Below, in pieces: positions 1 through 10,852 of a stretch of DNA of 64,000 nt; position 1 is the first letter of the stretch, and each line of letters opens with the position of its first letter. The position numbers and the translations under genes were made by a program. The stretch covers positions 372,001 to 436,000 of the forward strand of contig NZ_JAJISP010000003.1 in assembly GCF_022132145.1 (NCBI RefSeq), written 5' to 3'. The notes under the pieces were generated by a model, which saw only the letters and a list, made by a program, of their open reading frames with translations, had not been told where the DNA came from and ran no database searches. This stretch comes from Pseudomonas sp. MMS21 TM103 (lineage in GTDB: Bacteria; Pseudomonadota; Gammaproteobacteria; Pseudomonadales; Pseudomonadaceae).

Positions 1-858
1 AACGTCGGCGGCCTGACCACCAACGAATTCTGCGAGGTACGCGGCGGTTACATCATGAGCGAGTGGCATCAGCTGCGCTTCGCCCAGCGCCACCTCAACA
101 TGTGCTCGATGGCCCTGTCCAAGCGCGTGCTGACCATGACCGGACGCATGTCGGTGTTTCGCGCCGAAGTGGTGACCAACCCCAGGTTCATTGCCGATGT
201 GGAAAGCGATCACCTCGACCACTGGCGTCTGGGCCGTTTCCAGTTCCTCACCGGCGACGACAAGTCGAGCTGGTACAGCCTGATGAGCCTGGGCTACGAC
301 ACCTTCTACGTGCCGGATGCGGCGATCAACACGGTTGAGCATCCACCGGAGAAGAGCTTCATCAAGGCCAGCCGCAAGCTGATGTTCCGCTGGTACGGCA
401 ACAACCTGCGCCAGAACGCCCGCGCCCTGCGCCTGGGCACTGGTCGCCTGGGCTGGTTCACCAGCGTGGTGCTGTTCGATCAGCGCGTCTCGATGTGGAC
501 CAGCCTGCTCGGCCTGAGCGTGGCGATTATCGCCAGCCTCAAGTACGGGGCCGGCTTCTTCCTGGCCTACCTGCTGTGGATCGGCCTGACCCGGCTGGTA
601 CTGACCCTGTTGCTCAGCGTCAGCGGTCACCGCATCGGCCCGGCCTACCCGGTGATTCTCTTTTACAACCAGATCGTCGGCGCGATGGTGAAGATCTACG
701 TGTTCTTCCGCCTCGACCAGCAGTCCTGGACCCGCCAGCCGACCAAGCTCGATCGCGGCCTGCTGAGTTTCCAGCGCTGGTTCAACACCTGGTCCTCGCG
801 CTCCATGACTTTTGCTGCCGGCAGCGTGTTTATCGCCACGCTGCTGATGCTGGTGTGA
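1..858 (+). CDS. alg8: Alg8, alginate polymerase glycosyltransferase (3' part only)
   Basis: The reading frame is open from the first base, so the 5' part of the gene lies outside the window. Alg8 is the inner-membrane family 2 glycosyltransferase that polymerises GDP-mannuronate into polymannuronate. The visible part starts in the catalytic domain ([10 protein letters not shown]), continues through [18 protein letters not shown] and the acceptor-side segment [14 protein letters not shown] (a QxxRW-like region), and then has hydrophobic C-terminal membrane segments (about window codons 160-225 and the last 20 residues). It is followed 43 bases later by alg44, whose product must bind c-di-GMP for polymerisation. 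Identity is supported by the exact operon order that follows. Confidence 0.95.
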   Translation, partial: NVGGLTTNEFCEVRGGYIMSEWHQLRFAQRHLNMCSMALSKRVLTMTGRMSVFRAEVVTNPRFIADVESDHLDHWRLGRFQFLTGDDKSSWYSLMSLGYDTFYVPDAAINTVEHPPEKSFIKASRKLMFRWYGNNLRQNARALRLGTGRLGWFTSVVLFDQRVSMWTSLLGLSVAIIASLKYGAGFFLAYLLWIGLTRLVLTLLLSVSGHRIGPAYPVILFYNQIVGAMVKIYVFFRLDQQSWTRQPTKLDRGLLSFQRWFNTWSSRSMTFAAGSVFIATLLMLV

Positions 859-901
859 CCGGAACCCGACCGGCCCCCTTTTCGAACAGGAAATTGCAAC
901 C

Positions 902-2068
902 ATGAATACAGCTGTCAACGTCAATGTGGTCCATGAATCAGAAGCCCAGCGCCAGCACGCGCGGGTCAAGATCCCGGCCGTGCTGCGCTACCTGACGAAA
1001 AACCGCGAGCGTATCGAAGCCAGCACCCTCGACATCTCCGCGGGCGGCTTCAGCTTCAGCGCCGGCAAACAACCGGTGCAGGTCGGCGACTTTCATAAAG
1101 GCCGCCTGCAGTTCAAGCTGGACAGCCTTGACCTGGGCATCGACATCGAGTTCCAGGTGCGTTCGGTCGATGCCGCAAACGCCCGTGTCGGCTGCCAGTT
1201 CCACAACATCAAGCCCCGCGAGCAGGCCACCCTGCGCTACCTGATCAGCGCCTTCCTCGGCGGCGAACTGGTCAGCGCGGGCGACCTGCTGAGCACCTTG
1301 CAGCGGGAAAACTTCACCAAGGCGCGCAAGAACGGCGCGGCTGGCTCCGGCATGGGCGCACTCGGTCGGCTTAAGGCCGTGACCTTCAGCCTGGCGATTT
1401 TCCTGGTCGGCCTGGCCGCCTTCGGCTTTATTTTCAAGTCGGTCTACGGCATGTATTTCGTGACCCACGCCCAATCGGCCCAGGTCAATGTACCCAGCCT
1501 GCAAGTGACCATGCCGCGAGAAGGCACGGTACAGAGCCTGTTCGGCCCTGACGCCATGGTCGAGAAAGGCGCGCCCATCGCCTCCTTCTCCGCCAGCATG
1601 CTGGAGATGCTCAAGGGCCATCTGGACAACGATCAGCTGTCGCCCGCCAATGTCGAAGAGCTGTTCGGCAAGCAGATGAAGGGCACCCTGACCAGCCCGT
1701 GCAATTGCAAGGTGTCACGGCAGTTGGTGGCCGACGGCCAGTTTGCCGGCAAGGGCGATGTGATCTTCGAACTGGTACCGCAGGACACCAAGGCCACGGT
1801 GCTGGCCAGCTTCCCCTATCGCGACCTCGCCCGCGCTCGCCCTGGCAGCCGAGCCAGCTTCTGGGTGGCCGGCGAAGACAGTGCGCGCTACGGCACCATC
1901 GTCAGCAGCAGCCTGCATGAAGGCAGCTTGTCGGCAGACATCCGCGTGCTGATCGAGCCGGAAACGAGCCTCGATAGCCGCCTCGCCGGCCAACCGGTGG
2001 AAGTCATCCTCGACCGTGGCCCGTCGCTCGACTGGCTGATCGACAAAGCCATGGCGAAGGGTCTCTAA
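902..2068 (+). CDS. alg44: Alg44, c-di-GMP-binding alginate co-polymerase
   Basis: This 388-residue protein activates polymer synthesis by Alg8 when it binds c-di-GMP. The N-terminal cytoplasmic PilZ domain keeps the ligand-binding residues: R17 and R21 in the RxxxR motif, and D44-x-S46 followed by AGGF. A single transmembrane helix follows at about residues 158-185, then a periplasmic HlyD-like membrane-fusion domain (about 195-380). The length matches the P. aeruginosa protein. It lies between alg8 and algK with short gaps. Polymerisation here should therefore be c-di-GMP dependent, which is inferred from the conserved residues. Confidence 0.97.
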   Translation: MNTAVNVNVVHESEAQRQHARVKIPAVLRYLTKNRERIEASTLDISAGGFSFSAGKQPVQVGDFHKGRLQFKLDSLDLGIDIEFQVRSVDAANARVGCQFHNIKPREQATLRYLISAFLGGELVSAGDLLSTLQRENFTKARKNGAAGSGMGALGRLKAVTFSLAIFLVGLAAFGFIFKSVYGMYFVTHAQSAQVNVPSLQVTMPREGTVQSLFGPDAMVEKGAPIASFSASMLEMLKGHLDNDQLSPANVEELFGKQMKGTLTSPCNCKVSRQLVADGQFAGKGDVIFELVPQDTKATVLASFPYRDLARARPGSRASFWVAGEDSARYGTIVSSSLHEGSLSADIRVLIEPETSLDSRLAGQPVEVILDRGPSLDWLIDKAMAKGL

Positions 2069-2081
2069 GGAGGACGCAACG

Positions 2082-3470
2082 ATGGCGACTATCGCCCCCC
2101 GTCTCATGCACGCAGCGCCCTGGCTGGCGCTCTCCCTGGCCGTGACCCTCGCCGGTTGCGCCGGGCTGCCGGACGAGCGCCTGGCCGCCGAAGCGCTGAA
2201 GCGCGGCGACACCAGTACCGCCGAGCAGAACTACCGGCAACTGGCTGAATTGGGCTACGTCAGGTCGCAGGTCGGCCTGGCCGATCTGCAATTGGCCAGC
2301 GGCACGCCGGAAGACCTGGAGAAGGCCGAGCAGACCTACCGCCTGGCCCTTGACCAGTCGCCACGGGCCCAGGCGCGCCTGGGCAAATTGCTCGCGCGCA
2401 AAGTCGACGCCAGCCCGGCCGAACACCGCGAAGCCGCCGAGCTGCTGAATGCCTCCTTCACCGCGGGTGAGCCGAGCAGCCTGTTGCCGCTGGTCGTGCT
2501 CTACCTGCAATACCCACAGGATTTCCCCGCTATGAACGTGCAAGAACGCATTTCCAGCTGGCGCCAGCAGGGCCATAGCCAGGCCGACCTGGCACAAATC
2601 CTCCTCTATCGCACCCAAGGCAATTACGACCAGCACCTGGGTGAGATAGAACAGATCTGCCAAGGCCTGATTGCCGAGGCCGATGTCTGCTACGTCGAAC
2701 TGGCCACCGTGTATCAGAAGCGAGGCCAGGCCGCCAAACAGCAAGCCTTGCTGCAGCGCCTGATGGCGGGCTACCGCAGCGCAGTCGTGACCCCGCAGCG
2801 GGTGGATGACGTCGCCCAGGTGCTGGCCGACGCCGAACTGGGCACGCCGGACGAAGAGCGGGCCCAGCAACTGCTCGAAACCATCGCCCCGAGCTATCCG
2901 GCCGCCTGGGTCAGCCTCGCCCGCCTGCTCTATGACTACCCGGGCCTGGGCGATATCGACACCCTGATGGGCTACCTCGACAAAGGTCGCGCCGCGGCGC
3001 TGCCACGCGCCGAACTGTTACTCGGCCGCCTGTACTACGAAGGCAAGCTGGTAGCGCAGGATCCACACAAGGCCGAAGAGCATCTGCGCAAGGCCGCGCC
3101 CAGCGAACCCAGTGCCAACTACTTCCTCGGCCAAATCTACCTGCGCGGCTACCTCGGCGACATCTACCCGCAGAAGGCTCTGGATCATTTGCTCAGCGCC
3201 GCCCGTAACGGCCGCAGCAGCGCCGACTTCGCCCTCGCGCAGATGTACTCGCAAGGCAAGGGCGTGCTTCCCGACCCGGTCAATGCCTTCGTCTTCAGCC
3301 AACTGGCGCTGGCGAAGAACACCCCGCAGGCCACCGAACTGGCGCGGCTGATAGAACAACAACTGCAGCCGGCCCAACGCACCCAGGCCGAACAACTGCT
3401 GCGCGATGAACGCCAAGTGCGCGGCAACGTCTTGCAAGAGCAAGCCTCGTTACAGGCGCAAAACCAATGA
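2082..3470 (+). CDS. algK: AlgK, TPR/Sel1 outer-membrane lipoprotein of alginate export
   Basis: This 462-residue protein has a lipoprotein signal peptide ending in LAGC, with the lipidated cysteine at residue 26. The rest is made of tetratricopeptide/Sel1-like helical repeats, for example around [14 protein letters not shown] and [28 protein letters not shown]. AlgK is known to place the AlgE porin in the outer membrane and to scaffold the periplasmic complex. The start follows a strong AAGGAGGAC ribosome-binding site. The stop lies a few bases upstream of algE, which suggests translational coupling. Confidence 0.96.
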   Translation: MATIAPRLMHAAPWLALSLAVTLAGCAGLPDERLAAEALKRGDTSTAEQNYRQLAELGYVRSQVGLADLQLASGTPEDLEKAEQTYRLALDQSPRAQARLGKLLARKVDASPAEHREAAELLNASFTAGEPSSLLPLVVLYLQYPQDFPAMNVQERISSWRQQGHSQADLAQILLYRTQGNYDQHLGEIEQICQGLIAEADVCYVELATVYQKRGQAAKQQALLQRLMAGYRSAVVTPQRVDDVAQVLADAELGTPDEERAQQLLETIAPSYPAAWVSLARLLYDYPGLGDIDTLMGYLDKGRAAALPRAELLLGRLYYEGKLVAQDPHKAEEHLRKAAPSEPSANYFLGQIYLRGYLGDIYPQKALDHLLSAARNGRSSADFALAQMYSQGKGVLPDPVNAFVFSQLALAKNTPQATELARLIEQQLQPAQRTQAEQLLRDERQVRGNVLQEQASLQAQNQ

Positions 3471-3484
3471 ACAAGGACTACGCG

Positions 3485-4984
3485 ATGAAACTCAACAGGA
3501 TCACCGCCGGCCTGGGCCTGAGCGTGTCATTACTCTCCGCCAGCTCGGTATGGGCGGTGCAGATGAGCGACGACAACTTCGGCCTCGACGTCAAGATCAC
3601 CGCGCAATCGGAAGATGACCGCGACCTCGGCACCCGCGACGGTGGCGACGTCAACGGCATCGCGGCCGACCTGCGCCCCTGGCTGGCTGGCCAACGCGGC
3701 GACTGGAGTGCCTTCGCCATGGGCCAGGCGGTGGTCGCCAGCGACATTATCGAGACCGACACCCTGGCCTCGTCCGACACCGAGCTGTCCAGCGATACCC
3801 AGCAAGACGGCCGCGAGCGGGACAAGAACTACCTGGCGCTGCGTGAGTTCTGGGTCGACTACGCCGGACTCACCGACTATCCCGGCGAGCACCTGCGCCT
3901 GGGCCGGCAACGCCTGCACAACGATGACGGGCAATGGCGCGATACCAATATCGAAGCGCTGAACTGGACCTTCGACACCACCCTGCTGCGCGCCAGCCTC
4001 GGCACCGCGCAACGCTTCAGCGACTACCGCAGCGACATCGACGAACTGGCACCCGAAGACGAAGACCGCCTGCATGTGTTCGGCGATGTCGAGACCCAGT
4101 GGCGCCCAGGCCATTGGCTCGGCCTCAACGCCCATCACTCTGACGACAACGGCAAACTGGCCAACCCCGGCGAGCCGATTGACGCCCTGGACAAGCGCGC
4201 CACCGGCAAGCTGACCTGGCTTGGCCTGCAAGCCAACAGCGATGCCTACAACTTTCGCAACCAGAAGCCCGTCAACTACTGGGCCAGCCTCACCTCGTTG
4301 AGCGGTGACCGCGAAGACCTGTCGCGTGCGGTAGTCAACGGCCAGGAAGTCGCCGGCGGCAAGCACAGCGACAACGTCAACGCCTGGGCCACCGACCTGG
4401 GCCTGCGTTTTCGCCTGGACCCCAGCTGGCAAGTCGGCGGCGCCTATGCCCGCGCCAGTGGTAGCGGCGATGGCGACGGTAACGGCACAGGCAACTATCG
4501 CCAGACCGGCCTGCAAAGCAACCGCTCGAACTTCACCGGCACCCGCTCCAGCGTGCACCGCTATGGTGAAGTCTTCCGCGGCGAGCTGAGCAACCTGCAG
4601 TCGGCCACCCTGTTCGGCTCCTGGCAGATGGCCGAGGAGTACGACGCCAGCCTGGTCTACCACAAATTCTGGCGGGTCGATGATCAGCAGCAGATCGGTA
4701 GAAGCGGGATCAACGCACGCTTCGATGCCCCCCTCTCGAACGACGTGCCTGCCCCCCAGGTCGACCTGGTGGATGGCGAGAAAGACCTCGGCCAGGAACT
4801 CGACCTGGTGGTCACCAAGTACTTCAAGCAGGGCCTGCTGCCTGCCGCGATGAGCGAAGCGATCGACGAGCCGGCGGCGCTGGTGCGTTTTCGCGGCGGC
4901 GTGTTCAAGCCGGGCGATGCCTATGGCAGCGACACCGACTCGATGATGCATCGCGCCTTCGTCGACGTTATCTGGAAATTCTGA
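3485..4984 (+). CDS. algE: AlgE, alginate outer-membrane export porin
   Basis: AlgE is the 18-stranded beta-barrel through which alginate leaves the cell. The sequence has a signal peptide ([14 protein letters not shown] to about residue 25), long alternating aromatic/polar strands, many acidic and basic loop residues, and the typical barrel C-terminus VDVIWKF. An in-frame ATG at 3467 overlaps the algK stop, but it has no ribosome-binding site. The ATG at 3485 is preceded by AAGGA at a good distance and starts directly with the signal peptide, so I chose it (499 residues). Confidence 0.96.
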   Translation: MKLNRITAGLGLSVSLLSASSVWAVQMSDDNFGLDVKITAQSEDDRDLGTRDGGDVNGIAADLRPWLAGQRGDWSAFAMGQAVVASDIIETDTLASSDTELSSDTQQDGRERDKNYLALREFWVDYAGLTDYPGEHLRLGRQRLHNDDGQWRDTNIEALNWTFDTTLLRASLGTAQRFSDYRSDIDELAPEDEDRLHVFGDVETQWRPGHWLGLNAHHSDDNGKLANPGEPIDALDKRATGKLTWLGLQANSDAYNFRNQKPVNYWASLTSLSGDREDLSRAVVNGQEVAGGKHSDNVNAWATDLGLRFRLDPSWQVGGAYARASGSGDGDGNGTGNYRQTGLQSNRSNFTGTRSSVHRYGEVFRGELSNLQSATLFGSWQMAEEYDASLVYHKFWRVDDQQQIGRSGINARFDAPLSNDVPAPQVDLVDGEKDLGQELDLVVTKYFKQGLLPAAMSEAIDEPAALVRFRGGVFKPGDAYGSDTDSMMHRAFVDVIWKF

Positions 4985-4994
4985 GGACAACGCC

Positions 4995-6596
4995 ATGACG
5001 CAACGACCAGGCAAACTCAAACAAGGCTGTGCAGTGGGCCTGCTGTGCAGCGGCCTGCTGTTCGGCGCGCTGCAGTTGGCGGCGCCCTGGGTGCAAGCGG
5101 CGCAAGTGCTCGAGAAGTCGAAGGCGCCGACCCAGGCGCTCAAGGAAACCAACAACTACACGGTTACCAGCGTACCGGTCGAGCAGTTGCATCTGGATAC
5201 CCCCAGCCTGCCCGATCTCAGTGGCTACACCGCTGCCGCCGTCGAGGCCAAGATCCAGCGCACGCCCGGCGGCAAGGTCGTGGTGCGACGCATGCTGCAA
5301 CAGGACGCGCTGAAGGACTTCGTCGGTGGCAACGAGCGCCTGCGCGAATGGGTCCAGCGGCAACACGGCATGCCCCACGCGATCTTTATCGAAGGCGGCT
5401 ACGTGACGCCCAAGGACCTCGCCCGCAGCCTGCCGGACAGCCAATTCAGCGAGGTCGAGCCGGGTGTTTACCTGGCCCGCCTGCCGATAGTCGTGGCCCA
5501 GGGGGCAACCCTGCACGTGGGCAAGGACACCAAGGAACTGCGCCTGTCCCAGGAACGCGGCAGCTTTATGGTCAACGACGGCCAGTTGTTCTTCACCGAC
5601 ACCAAGCTCACCGCCTGGCGTGAAGCGGACAACGGCCCGGCGAGCTTTCGCAAGGCCGATGAGTTCCGCCCGTTTCTGGTGTCCTGGGGCGGCAGCGAGC
5701 TGTACATCTCCGGCAGCGTGTTCACCAGCCTGGGGTACAGCAACAGCAAGTCCTACGGGGTCAGCATCACCCAGTACACCCCCAGCATGCAGGCCCGGCT
5801 CAAGCGCCCGGAGCCAACCGGCTGGCTGATCAACTCGGAGTTCGTCGACCACTGGTACGGCTTCTACTGCTATGAAGCCGAGAACGTGGTGCTCAAGGGC
5901 AATACCTACCGCGACAACATCGTCTATGGCATCGATCCGCATGACCGTTCCCATGGCCTGATCATCGCCGAGAACACGGTGCACGGGACCAAGAAGAAGC
6001 ACGGCATCATCATTTCCCGCGAGGTCGACGACAGCTGGATCTTCCACAACAAGAGCTACGACAACAAGCTTTCCGGCATCGTCCTCGACCGTAACAGCGT
6101 GCGCAACCTGGTGGCCTACAACGAGGTGTACCAGAACCATTCCGACGGCATCACCATCTACGAGAGTTCAAACAACCTGTTGTGGGGCAATCGGGTGCTG
6201 AACAATGCCCGCCACGGCATTCGCCTGCGCAACAGCACCAACATCCGCCTGTACGAGAACATCTCGGCGGCCAATGGCCTGACCGGCATCTACGGCCACA
6301 TCAAGGACCTGTCGGACACCGACCGCAACATCGCACTCGACCCCTTCGACACCGAGGTGTCGATGATCGTGGTCGGCGGCAAGCTCGCTGCCAACGGTTC
6401 CAGCCCACTGTCCATCGACTCGCCGCTTTCCGTGGAGCTGTACCGCGTGGAAATGCTCGCGCCGAGCAAAAGCACCGGCATCAGCTTCTCCGGCATCCTC
6501 GGCGAACGACAGGATGAAATTCTCGACCTGATGGTGCGCCGCGAGCTGGCAGTGCTCATCGACCCGGTCGAAAGTCAGACCGAACTCCAGGATTGA
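4995..6596 (+). CDS. algG: AlgG, periplasmic poly(beta-D-mannuronate) C5-epimerase
   Basis: AlgG converts mannuronate residues to guluronate within the polymer in the periplasm. The 533-residue protein has an N-terminal signal sequence (hydrophobic to about residue 36, ending WVQA-AQ) and a C-terminal right-handed beta-helix with carbohydrate-binding CASH-type repeats. Visible repeats include NTYRDNIVYG, NTVHGTKKKHG, NKSYDNKLSG, NEVYQNHSDG and NRVLNNARHG. The catalytic DPHD motif is at residues 314-317. The ATG follows a TGAGGACAA ribosome-binding site. Confidence 0.97.
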   Translation: MTQRPGKLKQGCAVGLLCSGLLFGALQLAAPWVQAAQVLEKSKAPTQALKETNNYTVTSVPVEQLHLDTPSLPDLSGYTAAAVEAKIQRTPGGKVVVRRMLQQDALKDFVGGNERLREWVQRQHGMPHAIFIEGGYVTPKDLARSLPDSQFSEVEPGVYLARLPIVVAQGATLHVGKDTKELRLSQERGSFMVNDGQLFFTDTKLTAWREADNGPASFRKADEFRPFLVSWGGSELYISGSVFTSLGYSNSKSYGVSITQYTPSMQARLKRPEPTGWLINSEFVDHWYGFYCYEAENVVLKGNTYRDNIVYGIDPHDRSHGLIIAENTVHGTKKKHGIIISREVDDSWIFHNKSYDNKLSGIVLDRNSVRNLVAYNEVYQNHSDGITIYESSNNLLWGNRVLNNARHGIRLRNSTNIRLYENISAANGLTGIYGHIKDLSDTDRNIALDPFDTEVSMIVVGGKLAANGSSPLSIDSPLSVELYRVEMLAPSKSTGISFSGILGERQDEILDLMVRRELAVLIDPVESQTELQD

Positions 6597-6607
6597 GGAA
6601 CTACAAC

Positions 6608-8032
6608 GTGATCAAACGCCCCTTCAATTTCCGCCAACTGGCCCTCGCCAGTGCCCTGTTGGGCGCTGCGGGTAGCGCCATGGCCGAGCCGCAGTACCAG
6701 GTGCAACGGGTCGGGCCACTGTGCCCGATCGCCCAGGACCCGAGTCAGTACAACACCAAGTACCTGAGCTTCTTCACCGCGCTGGTGCAGGGCAAGGGTG
6801 ATTGGCTGTTCCGCAGTGGCAACGACCTGCGCACTGATTTTGGCACCAGCCCCGCCGGCTATCGCCAGTTCAAACGCCTGCGCGACACCCTCAAGCGCAA
6901 GGGCATCGAGCTGATGGTGGTCTATCAACCGACCCGCGGCCTGGTCAACCGCGAGCAGCTGACCGCCCAAGAGAAAGCCAACTTCGATTTCGAGCTGGCC
7001 AAGCGCAACTACCTGCAAGCCGTTGCCGACCTGCGCAAGACCGGGATCTGGGTCACCGACCTGTCGCCGCTGTTCGACGAACAGGACGTGGCCACCGACT
7101 ACTACTTCAAGGCCGACCACCACTGGACGCCGGCCGGCGCCCAGCGCACCGCCAAACTGGTGGCTGAAACCCTGAAGCAAATGCCCGGCTTCGACGAGGC
7201 GCCGCAGAAAGAATACGCCAGCAAGGTGGTCGGTCTGCTGGGCAAATCCGGCACCCTGCACAAGACCGCAGCCAATTTTTGCGGCACCAGCTACGCCACC
7301 CAGTACGTCGAGCACTTCGAGACCGAGCCGGTGGGTGAAGCCGATAGCGCCAGCCTGTTCGGCGACGAAGCCGACCCGAAGATCGCCCTGGTCGGCACCA
7401 GCAACAGCGGCCCGGCCTACAACTTCGCCGGGTTCCTGCAGCAATACAGTGGTGCCGAGGTACTCAACAGGTCGGTCAGCGGCGGCGGCTTCGACAGCGC
7501 CCTGCTGCAGTACATGAGCAGCCAGGAATTTCACGAAAAGCCGCCGAAGATCCTCATCTGGGAGTTCGCCACCCATTACGATCTGGACCAAGCCAGCTTC
7601 TATCGCCAGGCCGTACCCCTGGCCAACAACGGCTGCGCAGGTCGTCCGGCGGTGATGAAGAACACGGTCACCCTCAAGCCCGGCGCCAACCAGATCCTGG
7701 TCAACGGCGAGCACCAGCCACTGCGGGATCTGCGCGGCGGCGACTACCAGGTCGACCTGACCTTCAGCGACCCCAGCGTGCACAAGTCCGAGGCGACCCT
7801 CTGGTACCTCACCGGTCGCCGCGAGAACTTCAAGATCGAACAGAGCGATCGTGCCGGTACTGACGGCCGCTATGTCTTCGAACTGCGCAACGAAGCCGAT
7901 TGGGCCGACCTCAACCTGCTCGCCCTGGACATCCACAGCCCGGAAGACATGCCGGCAAATCTCAGCGTCGAAGCAACCCTGTGCAAACGTCCCAGCGCAG
8001 GCGACAACGCCCTCACGGCGCAAGCCCGGTGA
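6608..8032 (+). CDS. algX: AlgX, alginate O-acetyltransferase with carbohydrate-binding module
   Basis: AlgX transfers acetyl groups to mannuronate in the periplasm and belongs to the export complex. The N-terminal SGNH-hydrolase-like domain keeps the catalytic residues: D170 and H172 in KADHHW, and S265 in GTSNS. These lie exactly four positions before the known P. aeruginosa residues 174, 176 and 269. A C-terminal carbohydrate-binding module follows (about 340-450). I chose the GTG start at 6608, which has GAGGA eight bases upstream and gives 474 residues with a signal peptide ending SAMA. A TTG at 6593, overlapping the algG stop, is the alternative. Confidence 0.95.
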   Translation: MIKRPFNFRQLALASALLGAAGSAMAEPQYQVQRVGPLCPIAQDPSQYNTKYLSFFTALVQGKGDWLFRSGNDLRTDFGTSPAGYRQFKRLRDTLKRKGIELMVVYQPTRGLVNREQLTAQEKANFDFELAKRNYLQAVADLRKTGIWVTDLSPLFDEQDVATDYYFKADHHWTPAGAQRTAKLVAETLKQMPGFDEAPQKEYASKVVGLLGKSGTLHKTAANFCGTSYATQYVEHFETEPVGEADSASLFGDEADPKIALVGTSNSGPAYNFAGFLQQYSGAEVLNRSVSGGGFDSALLQYMSSQEFHEKPPKILIWEFATHYDLDQASFYRQAVPLANNGCAGRPAVMKNTVTLKPGANQILVNGEHQPLRDLRGGDYQVDLTFSDPSVHKSEATLWYLTGRRENFKIEQSDRAGTDGRYVFELRNEADWADLNLLALDIHSPEDMPANLSVEATLCKRPSAGDNALTAQAR

Positions 8033-8049
8033 AGGCAATAGGAGGCACG

Positions 8050-9150
8050 ATGCAACGCCCCATCTGGATACTCGCGCCCTGCCTGCTCGGCGCGGCCCTG
8101 TTCGCCCAGTCGCTGCTCGCCGCCAGCCTGGTACCGCCGGCTGGCTACTATGCGCCGGTGGCGGTCAGCGACAAGCAGGCGCAAGCCTGCCAGGCAACAC
8201 CACAGCCCTACACCGACAAACTGGTGTTCCGCAGCAAGTACGAAGGCTCGGGCAAAGCCCGCGCCACCCTCAACAAGGCGTCGGAAAAGGCCTTCCGCGA
8301 CAAGACCGCCGCCATCACCGAGCTGGAGCGCGGGGTCAGTAAACAGGTCACGCAGTACCTGCGCCACGGCCAGGCCGAGCAGCTCGAATGTGCCCTGCAG
8401 TGGATGAGCGAGTGGGCCGAGGCCGACGCCATGCTCAGCAGCGACTACAACCACACCGGCAAATCGGTGCGCAAATGGGCCCTGGGCAGCCTGTCCTCCG
8501 CCTACCTGCGCCTGAAATTCTCCGAGTCGCGGCCACTGGCAGCCTATGCGCAGCAAACCCGGCTGATCGAAGCCTGGTTGAGCAAGATGGCCGAACACAG
8601 CGTGCACGACTGGAGCGATCTGCCACTGAAGAAAATCAACAACCACAGCTACTGGTCCGCCTGGTCGGTGATGGCCACCGCCATCGCCACCGACCGCCGT
8701 GACCTGTTCGACTGGGCGGTGCAGCAGTTCCGGGTCGGCGCCAACCAGGTCGATCCTGACGGCTACCTGCCCAACGAACTGAAACGCAGCCAGCGCGCGC
8801 TGGCCTACCACAACTACGCAATGCCGCCGCTGATGATGCTCGCCGCCTTCGCCCAGGCCAACGGCGTCGACCTGCGCGAAGAAAACCAGGGCGCACTCAA
8901 GCGCCTGGCCGAGCGGGTGCTGAACGGGGTGGATGACCCGGACGACTTCGCCCGCACAACCGGCAAGCACCAGGACATGCAAGACCTGAAGAAACCCAGC
9001 AAATACGCCTGGCTGGCGCCCTACTGCACGCTCTATGCCTGCTCGGCCGACACCCAGGCATTCAAGCAGGAGATGGGCCCCTTCAATAACTACCGCCTCG
9101 GCGGCGACGTGAGCCAGCTGTTCGACCCGAAGAAGCGCAAAGGCAGTTGA
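8050..9150 (+). CDS. algL: AlgL, periplasmic alginate lyase
   Basis: AlgL is a PL5-family mannuronate lyase that clears misplaced polymer from the periplasm. The 366-residue protein matches the family length. It has a signal peptide ([18 protein letters not shown], ending near residue 24) and an all-alpha catalytic domain with the NNHSYW motif, whose catalytic histidine is H199. K63 and the basic residues near the N-terminus fit the substrate groove. The ATG is preceded by AGGAGG at the ideal spacing. It is 17 bases downstream of algX and 145 bases upstream of algI. Confidence 0.96.
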   Translation: MQRPIWILAPCLLGAALFAQSLLAASLVPPAGYYAPVAVSDKQAQACQATPQPYTDKLVFRSKYEGSGKARATLNKASEKAFRDKTAAITELERGVSKQVTQYLRHGQAEQLECALQWMSEWAEADAMLSSDYNHTGKSVRKWALGSLSSAYLRLKFSESRPLAAYAQQTRLIEAWLSKMAEHSVHDWSDLPLKKINNHSYWSAWSVMATAIATDRRDLFDWAVQQFRVGANQVDPDGYLPNELKRSQRALAYHNYAMPPLMMLAAFAQANGVDLREENQGALKRLAERVLNGVDDPDDFARTTGKHQDMQDLKKPSKYAWLAPYCTLYACSADTQAFKQEMGPFNNYRLGGDVSQLFDPKKRKGS

Positions 9151-9201
9151 TTCACCTCAAGCGCTGAAGGCTTACCAGGTTCCACCAGCACGCGATAAAG
9201 C

Positions 9202-9240
9202 CCGTCCACGGACGGTGTGAAACACCCTCCCGTTCGCGGG
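9202..9240 (+). other. Two hairpins in the algL-algI gap
   Basis: CCGTCC pairs with GGACGG (9202-9215). This is followed by CCCG-TTCG-CGGG (9229-9240). There is no U-run afterwards, so this looks more like a processing or stability element than a terminator. The gap (9151-9295) is the second longest inside the operon after algF-algA. Confidence 0.4.
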
Positions 9241-9295
9241 GGGAAAGGGGGGCTTGCGAGCCTCGGAAGAGTTGCTACTCACCGGAGATCTACGG

Positions 9296-10840
9296 ATGGT
9301 CTTTTCATCCAACGTATTCCTGTTCCTGTTCCTGCCGATCTTTCTCGGCCTGTATTACTTGAGCAGCAATCGCTATCGCAACCTGCTGATCCTGATCGGC
9401 AGCTACGCCTTCTACGCCTGGTGGCGGGTGGATTTCCTCCTGCTGTTCGTCGCGGTCACCCTGTGGAACTACGGTTTTGGCCTGCGCATCTATCGTGCCG
9501 GCGTGCGCAGCAAGGCTGCGCAACGCTGGGTGATCTGGGGCGTGGCCGGTAACCTGGCGACCCTGGGTTACTTCAAGTACGCCAACTTCGGTGTGGCAAA
9601 CATCAACAAGGTATTGGAAGGCGCCGGCTTAGAGCCGTTTCTACTGACCCATGTGATCCTGCCGATCGGCATCTCCTTCTATATCTTCCAGTCGCTCAGC
9701 TACCTGATCGACGTGTACCGCGGCGACACCAAGCCCACGGAAAACCTGATCAACTTCGCCGCCTTTATCGCCCTGTTTCCGCAACTGATTGCCGGGCCGG
9801 TATTGCGCTACAAGGATCTGGCCGACCAGTTCACCGACCGCACCCATAGCCTCGACAAGTTCTCCGAAGGCGCCACCCGTTTCATGCAGGGCTTCGTCAA
9901 GAAAGTGTTCATCGCCGACAGCCTGGCACCTCTGGTCGACCACATCTTTGCCCTGCAAGACCCCAGCACCGGCGACGCCTGGCTGGGCATGCTCGCCTAC
10001 ACCGCGCAGCTGTATTTCGACTTCTCCGGCTACAGCGACATGGCCATCGGCCTGGGCCTGATGATGGGTTTCCGCTTTATGGAAAACTTCAACCAGCCCT
10101 ATATCAGCCAGTCGATCACCGAGTTCTGGCGGCGCTGGCACATCAGCCTGTCGACCTGGCTGCGCGACTACCTGTACGTGCCGCTGGGCGGCAACCGCAA
10201 GGGCACCTTCAACACCTACCGCAACCTGTTCTTGACCATGCTGCTCGGTGGCCTGTGGCATGGCGCCAACTGGACCTTCCTGATCTGGGGCGCCTGGCAC
10301 GGCCTGTGGCTGACGATCGAGCGCCTGTTCGGGGTGAACGCCGCGCCCAAGATGATCCATCCCCTGAAGTGGCTGCTGACCTTCTTCCTGGTGATGCTCG
10401 GCTGGGTGATCTTCCGCGCCGAGAACCTGGACATCGCCTGGCGCATGTACAGCGCCATGTTCAGCCCGGCGCTCTTCAGCGGCCAGGGCTGGCAGCTCAG
10501 CGAACTCAACAGCGCCAGCATCAGCGACCTGCAGATCGCCACCTTGCTGTTGGCTTATGCGGTCATGGCCTTTTGTGGCCTGCGCCAGTTCTATCGCCAC
10601 CAGGCACTGGATGCCCGCGCCGATGGGCCGGCGACCGACCTGGCGCGCAGGGTCAAGGCCGTGCCTGGCGATGAGTCGGGGCTGGTGGTTGGCAGCGGCG
10701 GGATGCTGGTGCAACAAGCCACTTGGAGCGCCGCCATGCCGCGCTACCTGGTACGGGCCACGTTGCTGCTGCTGTTCTGCGCCTCGCTGTTGAAGCTCTC
10801 GGCGCAGAGCTACTCCCCCTTTCTTTATTTCCAATTCTGA
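9296..10840 (+). CDS. algI: AlgI, membrane-bound O-acyltransferase for alginate acetylation
   Basis: AlgI is a polytopic MBOAT protein thought to pass acetyl groups across the inner membrane to AlgJ, AlgF and AlgX. The 514-residue product starts MVFSSNVFLFLFLPIF and has about 10-12 hydrophobic segments. The MBOAT core reads TEFWRRWHISLSTWLRDY, with the key histidine H322 in GGLWHGANWTFLIWGAWHG. This is the same number as in the P. aeruginosa protein. The ATG at 9296 has GGAG upstream; an upstream in-frame codon at 9254 would only add a non-hydrophobic leader. Confidence 0.96.
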   Translation: MVFSSNVFLFLFLPIFLGLYYLSSNRYRNLLILIGSYAFYAWWRVDFLLLFVAVTLWNYGFGLRIYRAGVRSKAAQRWVIWGVAGNLATLGYFKYANFGVANINKVLEGAGLEPFLLTHVILPIGISFYIFQSLSYLIDVYRGDTKPTENLINFAAFIALFPQLIAGPVLRYKDLADQFTDRTHSLDKFSEGATRFMQGFVKKVFIADSLAPLVDHIFALQDPSTGDAWLGMLAYTAQLYFDFSGYSDMAIGLGLMMGFRFMENFNQPYISQSITEFWRRWHISLSTWLRDYLYVPLGGNRKGTFNTYRNLFLTMLLGGLWHGANWTFLIWGAWHGLWLTIERLFGVNAAPKMIHPLKWLLTFFLVMLGWVIFRAENLDIAWRMYSAMFSPALFSGQGWQLSELNSASISDLQIATLLLAYAVMAFCGLRQFYRHQALDARADGPATDLARRVKAVPGDESGLVVGSGGMLVQQATWSAAMPRYLVRATLLLLFCASLLKLSAQSYSPFLYFQF

Positions 10841-10852
10841 ATGAGGCCGAGC

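Noticed and set aside
3530..5155. Long minus-strand frame opposite algE
   Set aside because: It is a shadow of algE, with alanine/glycine/valine-rich composition and no domain.
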